Source: Pseudomonas sp. KK4 (GTDB taxonomy: Bacteria; Pseudomonadota; Gammaproteobacteria; Pseudomonadales; Pseudomonadaceae). From it: a stretch of 64,000 bases of DNA. Shown in pieces: positions 26,525 to 36,493 of this stretch (its first letter is position 1; each line of letters opens with the position of its first letter). The stretch covers positions 1 through 64,000 of the forward strand of contig NZ_LYVP01000013.1 in the NCBI RefSeq assembly GCF_001984065.1, written 5' to 3'. A program made the position numbers and the translations under genes. The notes beneath the pieces are model-generated. The model had not been told where the DNA came from, made no database searches, and was given only the letters and a program-made list of their open reading frames with translations.

Positions 26525-27658
26525 ATGCCGCATGCTTCCCGCTCCGCCTCCCAGCCTGAACTGACCGCTCTGTTCACTTCGGTGCAGCAGCACTTCCTGA
26601 ACGTGATCGTGCCGCTCTGGCAAGGTCCTGGCTGGAATGCCGACATGGCGTTGCCCTATGAGGCCCTGGACGCCGAACACCACCCCCTGCCCCCCCAGCG
26701 CTACCGTGCGATGGCCTGCGCCCGGCAGTTGTATCTGTTCGCCAGCCTGATCGGCCAGGTACCGGCCGCCGAAGAACGGGCAGCGGCGCTGTTCCGCTCC
26801 TTGCAGCGGCATTTCCACGACGCCGAACACGGCGGCTGGTTCTACAGCATCGACCCGCAAGGCGCACCGCAAGACACCCGCAAAGACCTCTACACCCACG
26901 CCTTCATCCTGTTCGCCTGCGCCCATTACTGGGACAAGGTCCGCGAGCCGCTGGTGGAATCGGTACTCAACGCCGCCCTGGAGGTGATCGCACGACGTTT
27001 CGCCACCGGCGATGGCCTCTACGACGCCGTTCTCGACCGAGACTGGTCGTCGCTGAGCAGCGGGCCGCTGCAGAATCCGCTGATGCACCTGGCCGAAGCC
27101 TTCCTGGCCACGCTGTCGGTGCGCGATGACCTGGCGGTACAACGCGCGCTGATCGAGTTATGCACAGCCATGCACAAGCGCTTCATCGATCCGCAGCACG
27201 GTGTGCTGATGGAGAAGCCGCTGGGTGCTGTGGATAACTGGTTCGAGCCGGGGCATCAGTTCGAGTGGTATTTCCTGCTGCAATCGTCCGATGTGCTGCG
27301 CGGGACCCAACTGCATGGGTCACTGGAGCGTGCGTTTGCCTTTACCGAGCAACTGGGCGTCGATCAACAGACCGGCGCGGTCCGGGCAATGCTCGATCTT
27401 GGCCCCGAGGGCGGTTCGCGAGACGCAACCCAGCGTATCTGGGCGCAGGCGGAATATCTGCGGGCATTGACTCTGCGCCCGGACAGCGAGGCGGCGGTGA
27501 TGCATCAGTTGCAGGCGTTGCAGCAGCGCTCGCTGCATGCGGGGGGATGGTATGAGTGTCGCGATGAGCAGGGGGAAGTAAGTCGGCGTGATATGCCGTC
27601 AACCACGCCCTATCACCTGGCGACCTGTTATCGCGGGCTGGCCGATTATCTGCGTTGA
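26525..27658 (+). CDS. AGE family epimerase/isomerase (N-acylglucosamine 2-epimerase / mannose isomerase fold)
   Basis: A 377-residue (alpha/alpha)6-barrel sugar isomerase. Family hallmarks are HDAEHGGWFYSID, KDLYTHAFILFACAHYW, the catalytic GHQFEWYFLL (histidine at about residue 244), AQAEYLRAL and LHAGGWYECRD. Relatives interconvert N-acetylglucosamine/N-acetylmannosamine, mannose/fructose, or sulfoquinovose intermediates, and the substrate cannot be assigned from sequence. No clear Shine-Dalgarno sequence precedes the start, so a nearby alternative is possible. Confidence 0.85.
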   Translation: MPHASRSASQPELTALFTSVQQHFLNVIVPLWQGPGWNADMALPYEALDAEHHPLPPQRYRAMACARQLYLFASLIGQVPAAEERAAALFRSLQRHFHDAEHGGWFYSIDPQGAPQDTRKDLYTHAFILFACAHYWDKVREPLVESVLNAALEVIARRFATGDGLYDAVLDRDWSSLSSGPLQNPLMHLAEAFLATLSVRDDLAVQRALIELCTAMHKRFIDPQHGVLMEKPLGAVDNWFEPGHQFEWYFLLQSSDVLRGTQLHGSLERAFAFTEQLGVDQQTGAVRAMLDLGPEGGSRDATQRIWAQAEYLRALTLRPDSEAAVMHQLQALQQRSLHAGGWYECRDEQGEVSRRDMPSTTPYHLATCYRGLADYLR

Positions 27659-27671
27659 CCGATCAACCGCT

Positions 27672-27883
27672 TTCGCGAGCAAGCCCGCTCCCACATGGGT
27701 TGTGTGACGTGTTCGCCGCTGAACACGTGGGAGCGGGCTTGCTCGCGAAGAGGCCGGCATATCCAACATCAAAAGTGACAGACACACCGTCATCGCTGGC
27801 AGGCCAGCTCCCACAGTGGATTTGTGTCGTTCACAACATTCATGGTCAGCACAAAACACTGTGGGAGCGGGCTTGCTCGCGAA
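27672..27883. repeat. REP cluster (three family A copies plus a variant)
   Basis: Family A copies at 27672-27695, 27726-27749 and 27860-27883, with a different short palindrome (TCGCTGGCAGGCCAGCTCCC, about 27793-27812) in between. The cluster fills the gap between the epimerase and SDR genes, which converge here. Confidence 0.8.
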
Positions 27884-27899
27884 TGGCCGTTACGCGGTC

Positions 27900-28670
27900 T
27901 TACGCCTTGCCACTCTCACGATGAATCGCAAACCCGGCCCAGGTCTGGCTGACCGGCATCAACTCCAGGCTGTTGATGTTGATGTGCGCCGGGGCATTGA
28001 GGATCCAGAAAATGGTATCGGCAATGTCCTGCGGCTGGATCGGCTCGGCACCGGCGTAGGTGGCGTTGTAGCGTTCCTGATCACCGGCAAAACGCACCAG
28101 CGAGAACTCGCTTTCGCACAGGCCCGGCTCGAGGTTACTGACGCGCACGCCCGTACCTTGAAGGTCGCAACGCAGGCTCAGGGAGAACTGCTGGACGAAG
28201 GCTTTTGTACCGCCGTACACATGGCTGCCCGGGTACGGGTAGTTGCCGGCGACGGAACCCAGGTTGACGATACCGGCGCCACGCCCGTGGGCGATCAAGC
28301 GCGGCAACAACAGGCGAGTGCTGTACATCAGGCCCTTGATGTTGGTGTCGACCATGGTGTCCCAATCGTCCAGGCTGCACTTGGGCGCCGGATCCGCCCC
28401 CAGGGCCAGGCCCGCATTGTTGATCAACCCGCGCAGCGTGGCGAAGGTGGGCGGCAGGTTGGCGATGGCATCTTCCATGGCCTTGCGATCACGCACGTCG
28501 AGTACCAGGCCGTGCACTTCGGTCTGCTTCGACAGCTCGGCGCACAGCGCGTTGAGGCGTTCTTCACGACGGCCGGTCAGCACCAGTTTCCAGCCAGCCT
28601 CGGCAAAACGACGGGCGCAGGCTTCACCAAAACCGGAGGTCGCGCCGGTAATAAACAGGGTGTTGGACAT
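27900..28670 (-). CDS. Short-chain dehydrogenase/reductase, YdfG type
   Basis: A 256-residue classical SDR. The NAD(P) motif is LFITGATSGFGEACARRF, with arginines after the second strand (LTGRREERL) suggesting NADP. NNAG is present as LINNAGLALG, and the active site has Ser in GSVAGNYPYPG and YGGTKAF with catalytic Tyr and Lys. The LGLALGADPAP and FSLVRFAGD stretches are like YdfG, which reduces 3-hydroxy acids/malonic semialdehyde. The exact substrate is not certain. The gene is monocistronic on the minus strand. Confidence 0.85.
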   Translation of the reverse strand: MSNTLFITGATSGFGEACARRFAEAGWKLVLTGRREERLNALCAELSKQTEVHGLVLDVRDRKAMEDAIANLPPTFATLRGLINNAGLALGADPAPKCSLDDWDTMVDTNIKGLMYSTRLLLPRLIAHGRGAGIVNLGSVAGNYPYPGSHVYGGTKAFVQQFSLSLRCDLQGTGVRVSNLEPGLCESEFSLVRFAGDQERYNATYAGAEPIQPQDIADTIFWILNAPAHININSLELMPVSQTWAGFAIHRESGKA

Positions 28671-28830
28671 CGTGTTCTCCTAGCGGTGGCTGAGGGGTCA
28701 GCCAGTGGAATGGACAATCAGCGGGCAGCATGCCCGGCCTTGACCAGAGCGGCAACCTCCGCAGACGCTGTTCAAAAAACAATCAAACTGGTCAACGTCC
28801 CATAGAACGTGGCTTGCAGCGATATGCACG

Positions 28831-29321
28831 CACGTTATCCACAGCCCCATCCACACAATCCGGGGGCAAGTCGAAAAGCTGAAAGCCGCTATCCACAAGG
28901 CTTTGCGCGGGTTTTTAAAACTTTTTCGCTTGACCCTCATTACCCCATTGTGTAGCCCATCGCAGATCGGCGTTGCGGACAGTCAAATCGACGATGGCCG
29001 CAAGCCAGTAACTACGGCCTTCAGCCCGGTCTTTCCAGAGTTTAACCACAGACTTATCCACAGGCTTGCTCACACCCGTTTACGGCTGATCCGTCCTCAA
29101 GAAAAGAGTTGACAAACCGTGCCTCCGGCCGTGTAAAAACCCCTGATCAAAAAACAACCATGGCGCTGCAAGCCGCGAATTCAAAGGCTCTCAGCCAGCT
29201 ACTCCCACGTTATTCACAGCCGGCTCCACAGCAAACGGGGACAAGTCAAAACCGTGACAAAACAGCTATTTGCAGCGGCTTTATGTCGCGGTTTGGGAGC
29301 ATGGAAAATTTGTTGTCCACA
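28831..29321 (+). promoter_or_regulatory. Cluster of DnaA boxes, all in one orientation
   Basis: Perfect TTATNCACA boxes are at 28835-28843, 29054-29062 and 29210-29218 (TTATTCACA). One-mismatch boxes are at 28889-28897 (CTATCCACA), 29042-29050 (TTAACCACA) and 29313-29321 (TTGTCCACA). Weaker ones are at 28847-28855 and 29066-29074. All read on the plus strand. A GATCAAAAAACAA stretch near 29144 resembles an unwinding 13-mer. The cluster could titrate or reload DnaA or act as a cryptic origin; the function is inferred. Confidence 0.6.
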
Positions 29322-29337
29322 ATCGGGCCCAGACAAA

Positions 29338-29427
29338 TGTGGGAGCGGGCTTGCTCGCTAAGAAGGCGTGTCAGTCGACATTAAAGGTGTTTGATACACC
29401 GCTTTCGCGAGCAAGCCCGCTCCCACA
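29338..29427. repeat. Inverted REP pair, family A
   Basis: Copies at 29338-29361 and 29404-29427, next to the DnaA-box cluster. Confidence 0.85.
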
Positions 29428-29452
29428 GGTTTTGGGGTGTGTTGAAAGGACA

Positions 29453-29483
29453 AAAAAAGCCCCGACGATTGCTCGTCGGGGCT
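29453..29483 (-). terminator. Rho-independent terminator of the liv operon
   Basis: On the minus strand the stem AGCCCCGACGA / TCGTCGGGGCT with loop GCAA is followed by a run of seven T. It lies 20 bases beyond the livF stop codon. Confidence 0.93.
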
Positions 29484-29502
29484 GCGGGTACTTCATTGAA
29501 GA

Positions 29503-30215
<713 letters not shown>

Positions 30216-30219
<4 letters not shown>

Positions 30220-31088
30220 ACCACCTCCTCTTCGTCGGCGCCCAGGTAAGCGGCAATCACTTTCGGATCGTTGCGGATGTCGTCGGGGCCGCCCTCGGCG
30301 ATGACGACGCCGTGGTCCAACACCACGATGTGGTCGGAAATGCTCATTACCATGCCCATGTCGTGTTCGATCAGCACCACGGTCAGATCATGCTCGTCGC
30401 GCAGCAGCCGGATCATCGCGCTCAGCGCTTCGGTTTCCTGAGGGTTGAGGCCGGCGGCCGGTTCGTCCAGGCAAATGATCTGCGGACGGGTGCACATGGC
30501 CCGGGCGATTTCCAGGCGACGCTGCTGACCGTAGGACAGTTCACCGGCCAGACGGTTGGCGCAGTCCACCAGGTCCACCACTTCCAGCCAGTAGAAGGCG
30601 TGGTCCAGCGCATCGCTTTCGGCCTTGCGGTAGCCCTTGGTGTTGAGGATGCCCGCCAGCATGCTGCGGTTGACCCACATGTGCTGGGCCACCAGCAGGT
30701 TTTCCAGCACCGACATTTCCTTGAACAGGCGAATGTTCTGGAAGGTCCGCGCCAGACCGGCACGGTTGACCAGGTGGGTACCGCCGAACATTTTGTAGTA
30801 CAGACGGCTGGCGAAGGATTTCGGCGAGACGAAATCCTTCGGTTTGAACGACTCGCCCAGCAACTTGATGACATTGGTCTGCTGGCCGCGCACGTTGAGT
30901 TCGATCTTGCCCCCGGAGGCCTTGTAGAACCCGGTCAGACAGTTGAACACGGTGGTCTTGCCGGCGCCGTTGGGGCCGATCAGGGCGAAGATCGAGTTGC
31001 GCTTGACCTTCAGGCTGACGTCATTCAACGCCTTGATGCCGCCGAAGTGCATCATCAGCTTTTCGACACTGAGTACGACTTCGCTCAT
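30216..31088 (-). CDS. livG: Branched-chain amino-acid ABC transporter ATPase LivG/BraF
   Basis: A 290-residue ABC ATPase. Walker A is LIGPNGAGKTTVFNCLTG, the signature is LSYGQQRRLEIARAM, Walker B is IICLDEPAAGLNP, and the H-loop is VVLIEHDMGMVM. The long insertion after Walker A (residues about 60-110) and ARTFQNIRLF are LivG hallmarks. It overlaps both neighbours by four bases. Confidence 0.95.
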
Positions 31089-32368
31089 GGCGCTACTCCT
31101 TTACGCGGGGTCACACCGGTACGGCTGATCCGAATCAGGCCGCGCGGGCGCCAGATCATCATCAACACCATCAGGATGCCGAACAGCAGCACGCGGTATT
31201 CGGCGAAGCCACGCAGCAGTTCCGGGGCCACGGTCAGCACGAAGGCCGCGATGACCACACCGATGGTCGAACCCATGCCGCCCAGGACCACGATGGCCAG
31301 GATCAGCGCCGATTCGAAGAAGGTGAACGAGGTCGGGTTGACGAAGCCCTGGTAGGTGGCGAAGAACACGCCAGCGAGACCTGCCGTCGACGCACCGATG
31401 GTGAACGCCGAGAGCTTGACCAGCACGTGGTTCAGGCCCATGGAGCGGCAGGCGATTTCGTCTTCACGCAACGCTTCCCAGGCACGGCCGACCGGCATCT
31501 TGACCAGGCGATGCTTGATGTACAGCACGGCCAGCACGACCAGGAACAACACCGCATAGATGAAGTAGTACTTCACGTCCGGGTTGTAGGCGATGCCGAA
31601 GAACTCATGGAACGGAACCCCGCCATCCTTCGCCCGTTTGCCGAACTCGAGGCCGAAGAAGGTCGGCAGCGGCGCCGGCATGCCGTTCGGGCCACCGGTC
31701 AGCGATAGCCAGTTGTTGAGGATCAGACGGATGATTTCACCGAAGCCCAGGGTCACGATCGCCAGGTAGTCACCGTGCAGGCGCAGCACCGGGAAACCGA
31801 GGATGCACCCGGCCAGGCCGGCAGTGATTGCCGCCAGCGGCAGTACCGTCCAGAAGCCGAGCCCCAGGTACTGATAACCCAGCGCAAGGCCGTAGGCACC
31901 AATGGCGTAGAACGCCACGTAACCCAGGTCGAGCAGGCCGGCCAGGCCGACCACGATGTTCAGCCCCAGACCCAGCAGTACGTAGATCAACCCGAGGATG
32001 ACCACGCCCAGCAGGTAGGAGTTGGAGAAGAACGGCAGCGCCACGGCGACCACGATCACCAGCGGCAGGATCCAGCGCAGGCGCGACTTGTAGTCGGGCG
32101 GCAGCACGTGCACCCCGGAGCCGGTGCTTTCGAAACCTTCGAGGATTTTCAGGCCCTTTGGGGTTTGCAGGAAGGTGCTCAGGATAAAGCGACCGACCAT
32201 GACGATGGCGACGATCCATGCCACTCGCGTGGTTTCCAGGTTGAAGCCATAGCCATCGAGCACGACGCCGACAATCGGCCCGAACACGATCAGGGCAATG
32301 AGGCCGGCAAGAATCGCATCAACCAGACTTTTTTTGAGATCAATGGTTTTTTTAGTGGTTGAAGACAT
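31085..32368 (-). CDS. livM: Branched-chain amino-acid ABC transporter permease LivM/BraE
   Basis: A 427-residue inner-membrane permease. The extended N-terminal region with extra helices (ILAGLIALIVFGPIVGVVL) is typical of pseudomonad and enteric LivM. The permease core contains GLGLNIVVGLAGLLDLGYVAFYAIGAY and the EAA-like loop WEALREDEIACRSMGLN. It is translationally coupled to livG and starts 3 bases after livH ends. Confidence 0.94.
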   Translation of the reverse strand: MSSTTKKTIDLKKSLVDAILAGLIALIVFGPIVGVVLDGYGFNLETTRVAWIVAIVMVGRFILSTFLQTPKGLKILEGFESTGSGVHVLPPDYKSRLRWILPLVIVVAVALPFFSNSYLLGVVILGLIYVLLGLGLNIVVGLAGLLDLGYVAFYAIGAYGLALGYQYLGLGFWTVLPLAAITAGLAGCILGFPVLRLHGDYLAIVTLGFGEIIRLILNNWLSLTGGPNGMPAPLPTFFGLEFGKRAKDGGVPFHEFFGIAYNPDVKYYFIYAVLFLVVLAVLYIKHRLVKMPVGRAWEALREDEIACRSMGLNHVLVKLSAFTIGASTAGLAGVFFATYQGFVNPTSFTFFESALILAIVVLGGMGSTIGVVIAAFVLTVAPELLRGFAEYRVLLFGILMVLMMIWRPRGLIRISRTGVTPRKGVAP

Positions 32369-32371
32369 CGC

Positions 32372-33286
<915 letters not shown>

Positions 33287-33306
33287 AACGCAATCTCACG
33301 CAATGA

Positions 33307-33334
33307 GAACCTGCACACCTGAAGTGTGCGGTTC
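33307..33334 (-). terminator. Hairpin between braC and livH (partial terminator/attenuator)
   Basis: An imperfect stem (GAACC with GGTTC, then GCACAC with GTGTGC, loop of five) lies just upstream of livH. It has no long U-tract, so it more likely stabilises the upstream braC message or attenuates read-through than fully terminates. Confidence 0.5.
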
Positions 33335-33400
33335 TTCTAAGGAAAATACAGATATACGTAGGAGCAATGTCAATCACGATCAACCGGCCCACCGCCGCCC

Positions 33401-33492
33401 CCTGCAGGCGCTGGCTTGCCAGCGAAAGCGGTGTATCAGCCAACAGGGATGTCGACTGATCCGGCGCATTCGCGGGCAAGCCCGCTCCTACA
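33401..33492. repeat. Mixed REP pair in the braC-livH gap
   Basis: A palindrome GCGCTGGCTTGCCAGCG (about 33408-33424) is paired with a family A-like copy at 33469-33492 (TTCGCGGGCAAGCCCGCTCC). Together with the hairpin at 33307 it separates braC from the permease genes. Confidence 0.7.
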
Positions 33493-33525
33493 AGGGAACT
33501 GGGGTTCAGGTGATCGAGTCAGCCC

Positions 33526-34659
33526 TTACTTCTGTTTTTCCAGTTGGTGATATTTGCCGTCCTTGTCCCACTGGTAAACCACGTAGTCGGAGATTTTCAG
33601 GTCGCCCTTGCTGTCCCAGGTCTTCTCGCCCATGACGGTCTTGACCGGGTTTTTCTTCAGCCACGCAGCGGCGTCTTCGCCCTTGTTGGATTTGGCGCCG
33701 TTGAACGCGGCAGCCAGTGCCTGCACCGACGCGTAGGCGTACAGGGTGTAGCCCTCAGGCTCGGTGCCAGCCTTGCGGAAGGCGTCTACCACGGTCTTGC
33801 TGTCTGGCAGCAGGCGTGGGTCGGCGCCGAAGGTCATCAGCACGCCGTCGACGTATTGCGGGCCGCCAGCGGTGGTCACCAGTTCGTCGGTCACGATGCC
33901 GTCGTCGGACATGAATTTCACGTCCTTGAGGCCTTCGGTACGCAGTTGCTTGACCAGAGGACCGGCCTCTGGGTGCAGGCCACCGAAGTAGACCACGTCG
34001 GCACCGGCGGCACGGATCTTGGTCACTACGGCGCTGAAGTCTTTCTCGCCACGGGTCAGGCCTTCATACAGCACCGGCTTGACGCCGCGTTTTTCCAGCT
34101 GGGCCTTGGTGGCGTCAGCCAGGCCTTGGCCGTAGGTGTCCTTGTCGTGCAGCACCGCGACTTTCTTGCCCTTGAGCACGTCGACGATGTAGTCGCCGGC
34201 CACGATGCCTTGCTGGTCGTCACGTCCGCACATACGGAACATGGCGCTCAGGCCGCGTTCGGTAACCTGTGGGTTGGTGGAGCCTGGGGTGATGGCGATG
34301 ATGCCCGCTTCGTCATAGATCTCGGAGGCCGGGATGGTCGACGAGGAGCAGAAGTGACCGACCACGCCGGCGACTTTCTGGTTGGTCAGGTCCTTGGCGA
34401 CCGTCACAGCCTGTTTCGGTTCGCAGGCGTCATCGCCCTTGACCAGTACGATTTTTTCCCCGTTTACGCCGCCCGATGCGTTGACCGCATCGGCTGCTGC
34501 CTGTGCACCCTTCATGTACTGCTCGCCAAATGCTGCGTTGGCGCCCGTCATTGGACCCGCTACGCCGATCTTGATGTCAGCCTGAGCAAACGCAGAAACA
34601 CCCAACGCAGTAGCCACTGCGAGGGCCAGAAAGCCTTTCTTGTAAAACGTCTGGGACAT
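33526..34659 (-). CDS. braC: Branched-chain amino-acid periplasmic binding protein BraC/LivK-like
   Basis: A 377-residue periplasmic substrate-binding protein with a signal peptide (MSQTFYKKGFLALAVATALGVSAFAQA). The mature part starts DIKIGVAGPMTGANAAFGEQYMKGAQ. It has GDDACEPKQAVTVAKDL and VVGHFCSSSTIPASEIY, where conserved cysteine and serine/threonine residues bind the ligand backbone. The start at 34659 has GGAG 12 bases upstream; a longer frame to 34704 has no signal. It is the first gene of the liv operon and is preceded by a sigma-54 promoter. The precise amino acid (Leu/Ile/Val, Ala or others) is not decided by sequence. Confidence 0.93.
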   Translation of the reverse strand: MSQTFYKKGFLALAVATALGVSAFAQADIKIGVAGPMTGANAAFGEQYMKGAQAAADAVNASGGVNGEKIVLVKGDDACEPKQAVTVAKDLTNQKVAGVVGHFCSSSTIPASEIYDEAGIIAITPGSTNPQVTERGLSAMFRMCGRDDQQGIVAGDYIVDVLKGKKVAVLHDKDTYGQGLADATKAQLEKRGVKPVLYEGLTRGEKDFSAVVTKIRAAGADVVYFGGLHPEAGPLVKQLRTEGLKDVKFMSDDGIVTDELVTTAGGPQYVDGVLMTFGADPRLLPDSKTVVDAFRKAGTEPEGYTLYAYASVQALAAAFNGAKSNKGEDAAAWLKKNPVKTVMGEKTWDSKGDLKISDYVVYQWDKDGKYHQLEKQK

Positions 34660-35022
34660 GAGGTGGTGCTCCAAGGTTTTTTTTAATTGGCACTGCGACT
34701 TCACTGAATGCTCAGAGCAAGGGCCGTGCCATCGGTTTTTTATTCTGAAAAAAGTCGCTGCTTTATTGTTATTTCGACTGTTTTGTTCCCATTTTCATTG
34801 GGCGTGCAACCGTCTAAACCGCGGAAGGTGAAACCATTTATTTTTCAAGGCGCAACCCGCCTGCGCCATCATTGCAACCGCGGCACCAAACGGCGTGCAA
34901 CCAGCCTGTAACAACGCGCGTCACCGAACTGCACACTGGTGGTGCAGGACTGCTACAACACGCACCACTACAGGCTAGTCGCTGCGCAGAAAAGCGCCGC
35001 TTCCAGCAACATATTTCAACAA
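34660..35022. other. Promoter region of the liv operon
   Basis: About 360 bases between the amaA stop and the braC start. Apart from the sigma-54 promoter at 34716-34731, a small hairpin-capable stretch (TGCACACTGGTGGTGCA, 34930-34946) is seen. No gene is visible. Confidence 0.6.
34716..34731 (-). promoter_or_regulatory. Sigma-54 (RpoN) promoter of the liv operon
   Basis: On the minus strand TGGCACGGCCCTTGCT matches the consensus TGGCACG-N4-TTGCT exactly, with -24 box at 34725-34731 and -12 box at 34716-34720. The predicted start is near 34705, giving a leader of about 45 bases before braC. It implies activation by an enhancer-binding protein, NtrC being the simplest candidate. Confidence 0.8.
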
Positions 35023-36306
35023 TCAGATCACGATGCGCAAGCACTGGCCTGCGTGATACAGCGAAAACCCAGCCTCGTATAGACAACTGCGCAACCCCAC
35101 CCCTGCCAGGGGCTGCATGGGTGCGAACGGAATCGGTAGCGCTTGAGGATTTCCGTTACACAGGTAATCGGCAAACGCCTTGCCGACCACCGTTCCCGTG
35201 GTCACGCCACGACCGTTGTAACCGGTAACTGCCACTATGCCCGGCGCCGGTTCGAACAGGCGCATCAAGTGATCAGGGGTGAAGGCGATGCGCCCTGTCC
35301 AGGTGCACTCCCACTCCACCGGTTTGAGGTACGGGAAGTAATGCTGCTGGACGCGATCGGCCCAGGCCTTGAGGAACCAGGTCGGTTTCTGGTTGCCGTT
35401 GCCCAGGCTGCCGAGCAACAGACGACCGTCCTTGTCACGACGAATACTGCTCAAGACCTGGCGGGTGTCCCAGGAGCCCTGGCCACCGGGCAGGATTTGC
35501 CGGGCGGCTTCTTCGGTCAGCGGGACCGAGGCCACTTGATAGTAATAACCGGGGAAGAAATTGCGCCGCAGCTCGGTCCAGTCGCCTTCGGTGTAGGCGT
35601 TGGAGGCAATCACGACCTGCTCGGCCAGCACCGATCCCTGTTCAGTCTGCACCGACCAGCGCGATCCCTGACGCTCGAGCCGGGTGACCGGTGAGTGATC
35701 GTACAACTGGCCGCCCAGGCCGATGGCCGCTTTGGCAAGCCCCGTGGTGTAGGCCATGGGGTTGAGGGTGCCGGCACGCTTGTCCAGCAGCGCGGCAGCG
35801 ATCTTTTTGGTGCCCGTCGCCTGCTCGCAAGCCTGGCCGGTCAGCAGTTCCACCGGCGCACCGCGACGTTTCCATTGTTCTTCACGACTGCGCAGATCGG
35901 CTTCGCCACGGGCGTTATGCGCCATGTGCAACGTGCCTTCGCGACGCAACTGGCAATCGATGTTGTATTTGTCCACAAGGCTGAAGACCAGCGCGGGCGC
36001 CGCGCCCAGCATGCGGTTGAGCTGACTGCCGACCGCTTCGCCGAACCCGGCCTCGATCTCGTCCGGCGGTATCCACATCCCGGCGTTGACCAGCCCGACG
36101 TTGCGCCCCGAACCGCCATGGCCGGCGCGATGAGCTTCCAGCACACACACGGTCTTGCCCTGTTCCAGCAAATGCACCGCCGCCGACAGCCCGGTGAAAC
36201 CGGCGCCGATGACGCAGACATCGACTGTCACTTCACCCTTGAGCGCCGCGTTGTCAGGCCTTTGCGGCGTCAGTTTTTCCCACAGACACTCTTCGCGTAA
36301 CGGCAT
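35023..36306 (-). CDS. amaA: L-pipecolate oxidase AmaA (FAD-dependent oxidoreductase)
   Basis: A 427-residue flavoprotein of the DAO family. The FAD dinucleotide fold is DVCVIGAGFTGLSAAVHLLEQGKTVCVLEA, and RAGHGGSGRNVGLVNAG is the second FAD contact. The C-terminal part has WTGRIAFTPDHL and AVTGYNGRGVTTGTVVGKAFADYL. This type oxidises L-pipecolate to piperideine-6-carboxylate in the D-lysine pathway of Pseudomonas. The assignment rests strongly on the next gene, amaB. The start at 36306 has GGAG 9 bases upstream and gives the known length; an in-frame start at 36339 is less likely. Confidence 0.8.
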   Translation of the reverse strand: MPLREECLWEKLTPQRPDNAALKGEVTVDVCVIGAGFTGLSAAVHLLEQGKTVCVLEAHRAGHGGSGRNVGLVNAGMWIPPDEIEAGFGEAVGSQLNRMLGAAPALVFSLVDKYNIDCQLRREGTLHMAHNARGEADLRSREEQWKRRGAPVELLTGQACEQATGTKKIAAALLDKRAGTLNPMAYTTGLAKAAIGLGGQLYDHSPVTRLERQGSRWSVQTEQGSVLAEQVVIASNAYTEGDWTELRRNFFPGYYYQVASVPLTEEAARQILPGGQGSWDTRQVLSSIRRDKDGRLLLGSLGNGNQKPTWFLKAWADRVQQHYFPYLKPVEWECTWTGRIAFTPDHLMRLFEPAPGIVAVTGYNGRGVTTGTVVGKAFADYLCNGNPQALPIPFAPMQPLAGVGLRSCLYEAGFSLYHAGQCLRIVI

Positions 36307-36363
36307 TGCCAGACTCCAACAGAAACCTAACCAACACACTTATTTCAATGTGGATCATCTATG

Positions 36364-36471
36364 CAGTGAGGGGACTCATCCCCGATGGGCTGCGAAGCGG
36401 CCCCAAACCATGGGACTGCTGTGCAGTCCATCGGGAATAAATCCCCTCACCACAAGCCCGCTCCCACAGGG
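36364..36471. repeat. Family E REP pair fused to half a family A REP
   Basis: Arms GTGAGGGGACTCATCCCCGA and TCGGGAATAAATCCCCTCAC face each other (36367-36450). They are followed directly by the half-element AAGCCCGCTCCCACAGG of family A. It lies between amaB and amaA, so it is co-transcribed and may uncouple their expression. Confidence 0.65.
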
Positions 36472-36493
36472 GGATGACTGTACGACGTGAAAA

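Larger units (their letters stand above)
28671..29502. other. Gene-free region holding a DnaA-box cluster
   Basis: About 830 bases with no credible gene. It contains the DnaA-box cluster (28831-29321), AT-rich runs near 28912-28930 and 29144-29160, a REP pair and the liv terminator. The short open frames here lack coding character. Confidence 0.7.

Noticed and set aside
28831..29321. Interpretation of the DnaA-box cluster as the main chromosomal origin
   Set aside because: None of the genes that flank pseudomonad oriC (dnaA, dnaN, rpmH, gyrB) is nearby. The flanking genes are metabolic, so a titration or secondary role is more likely.
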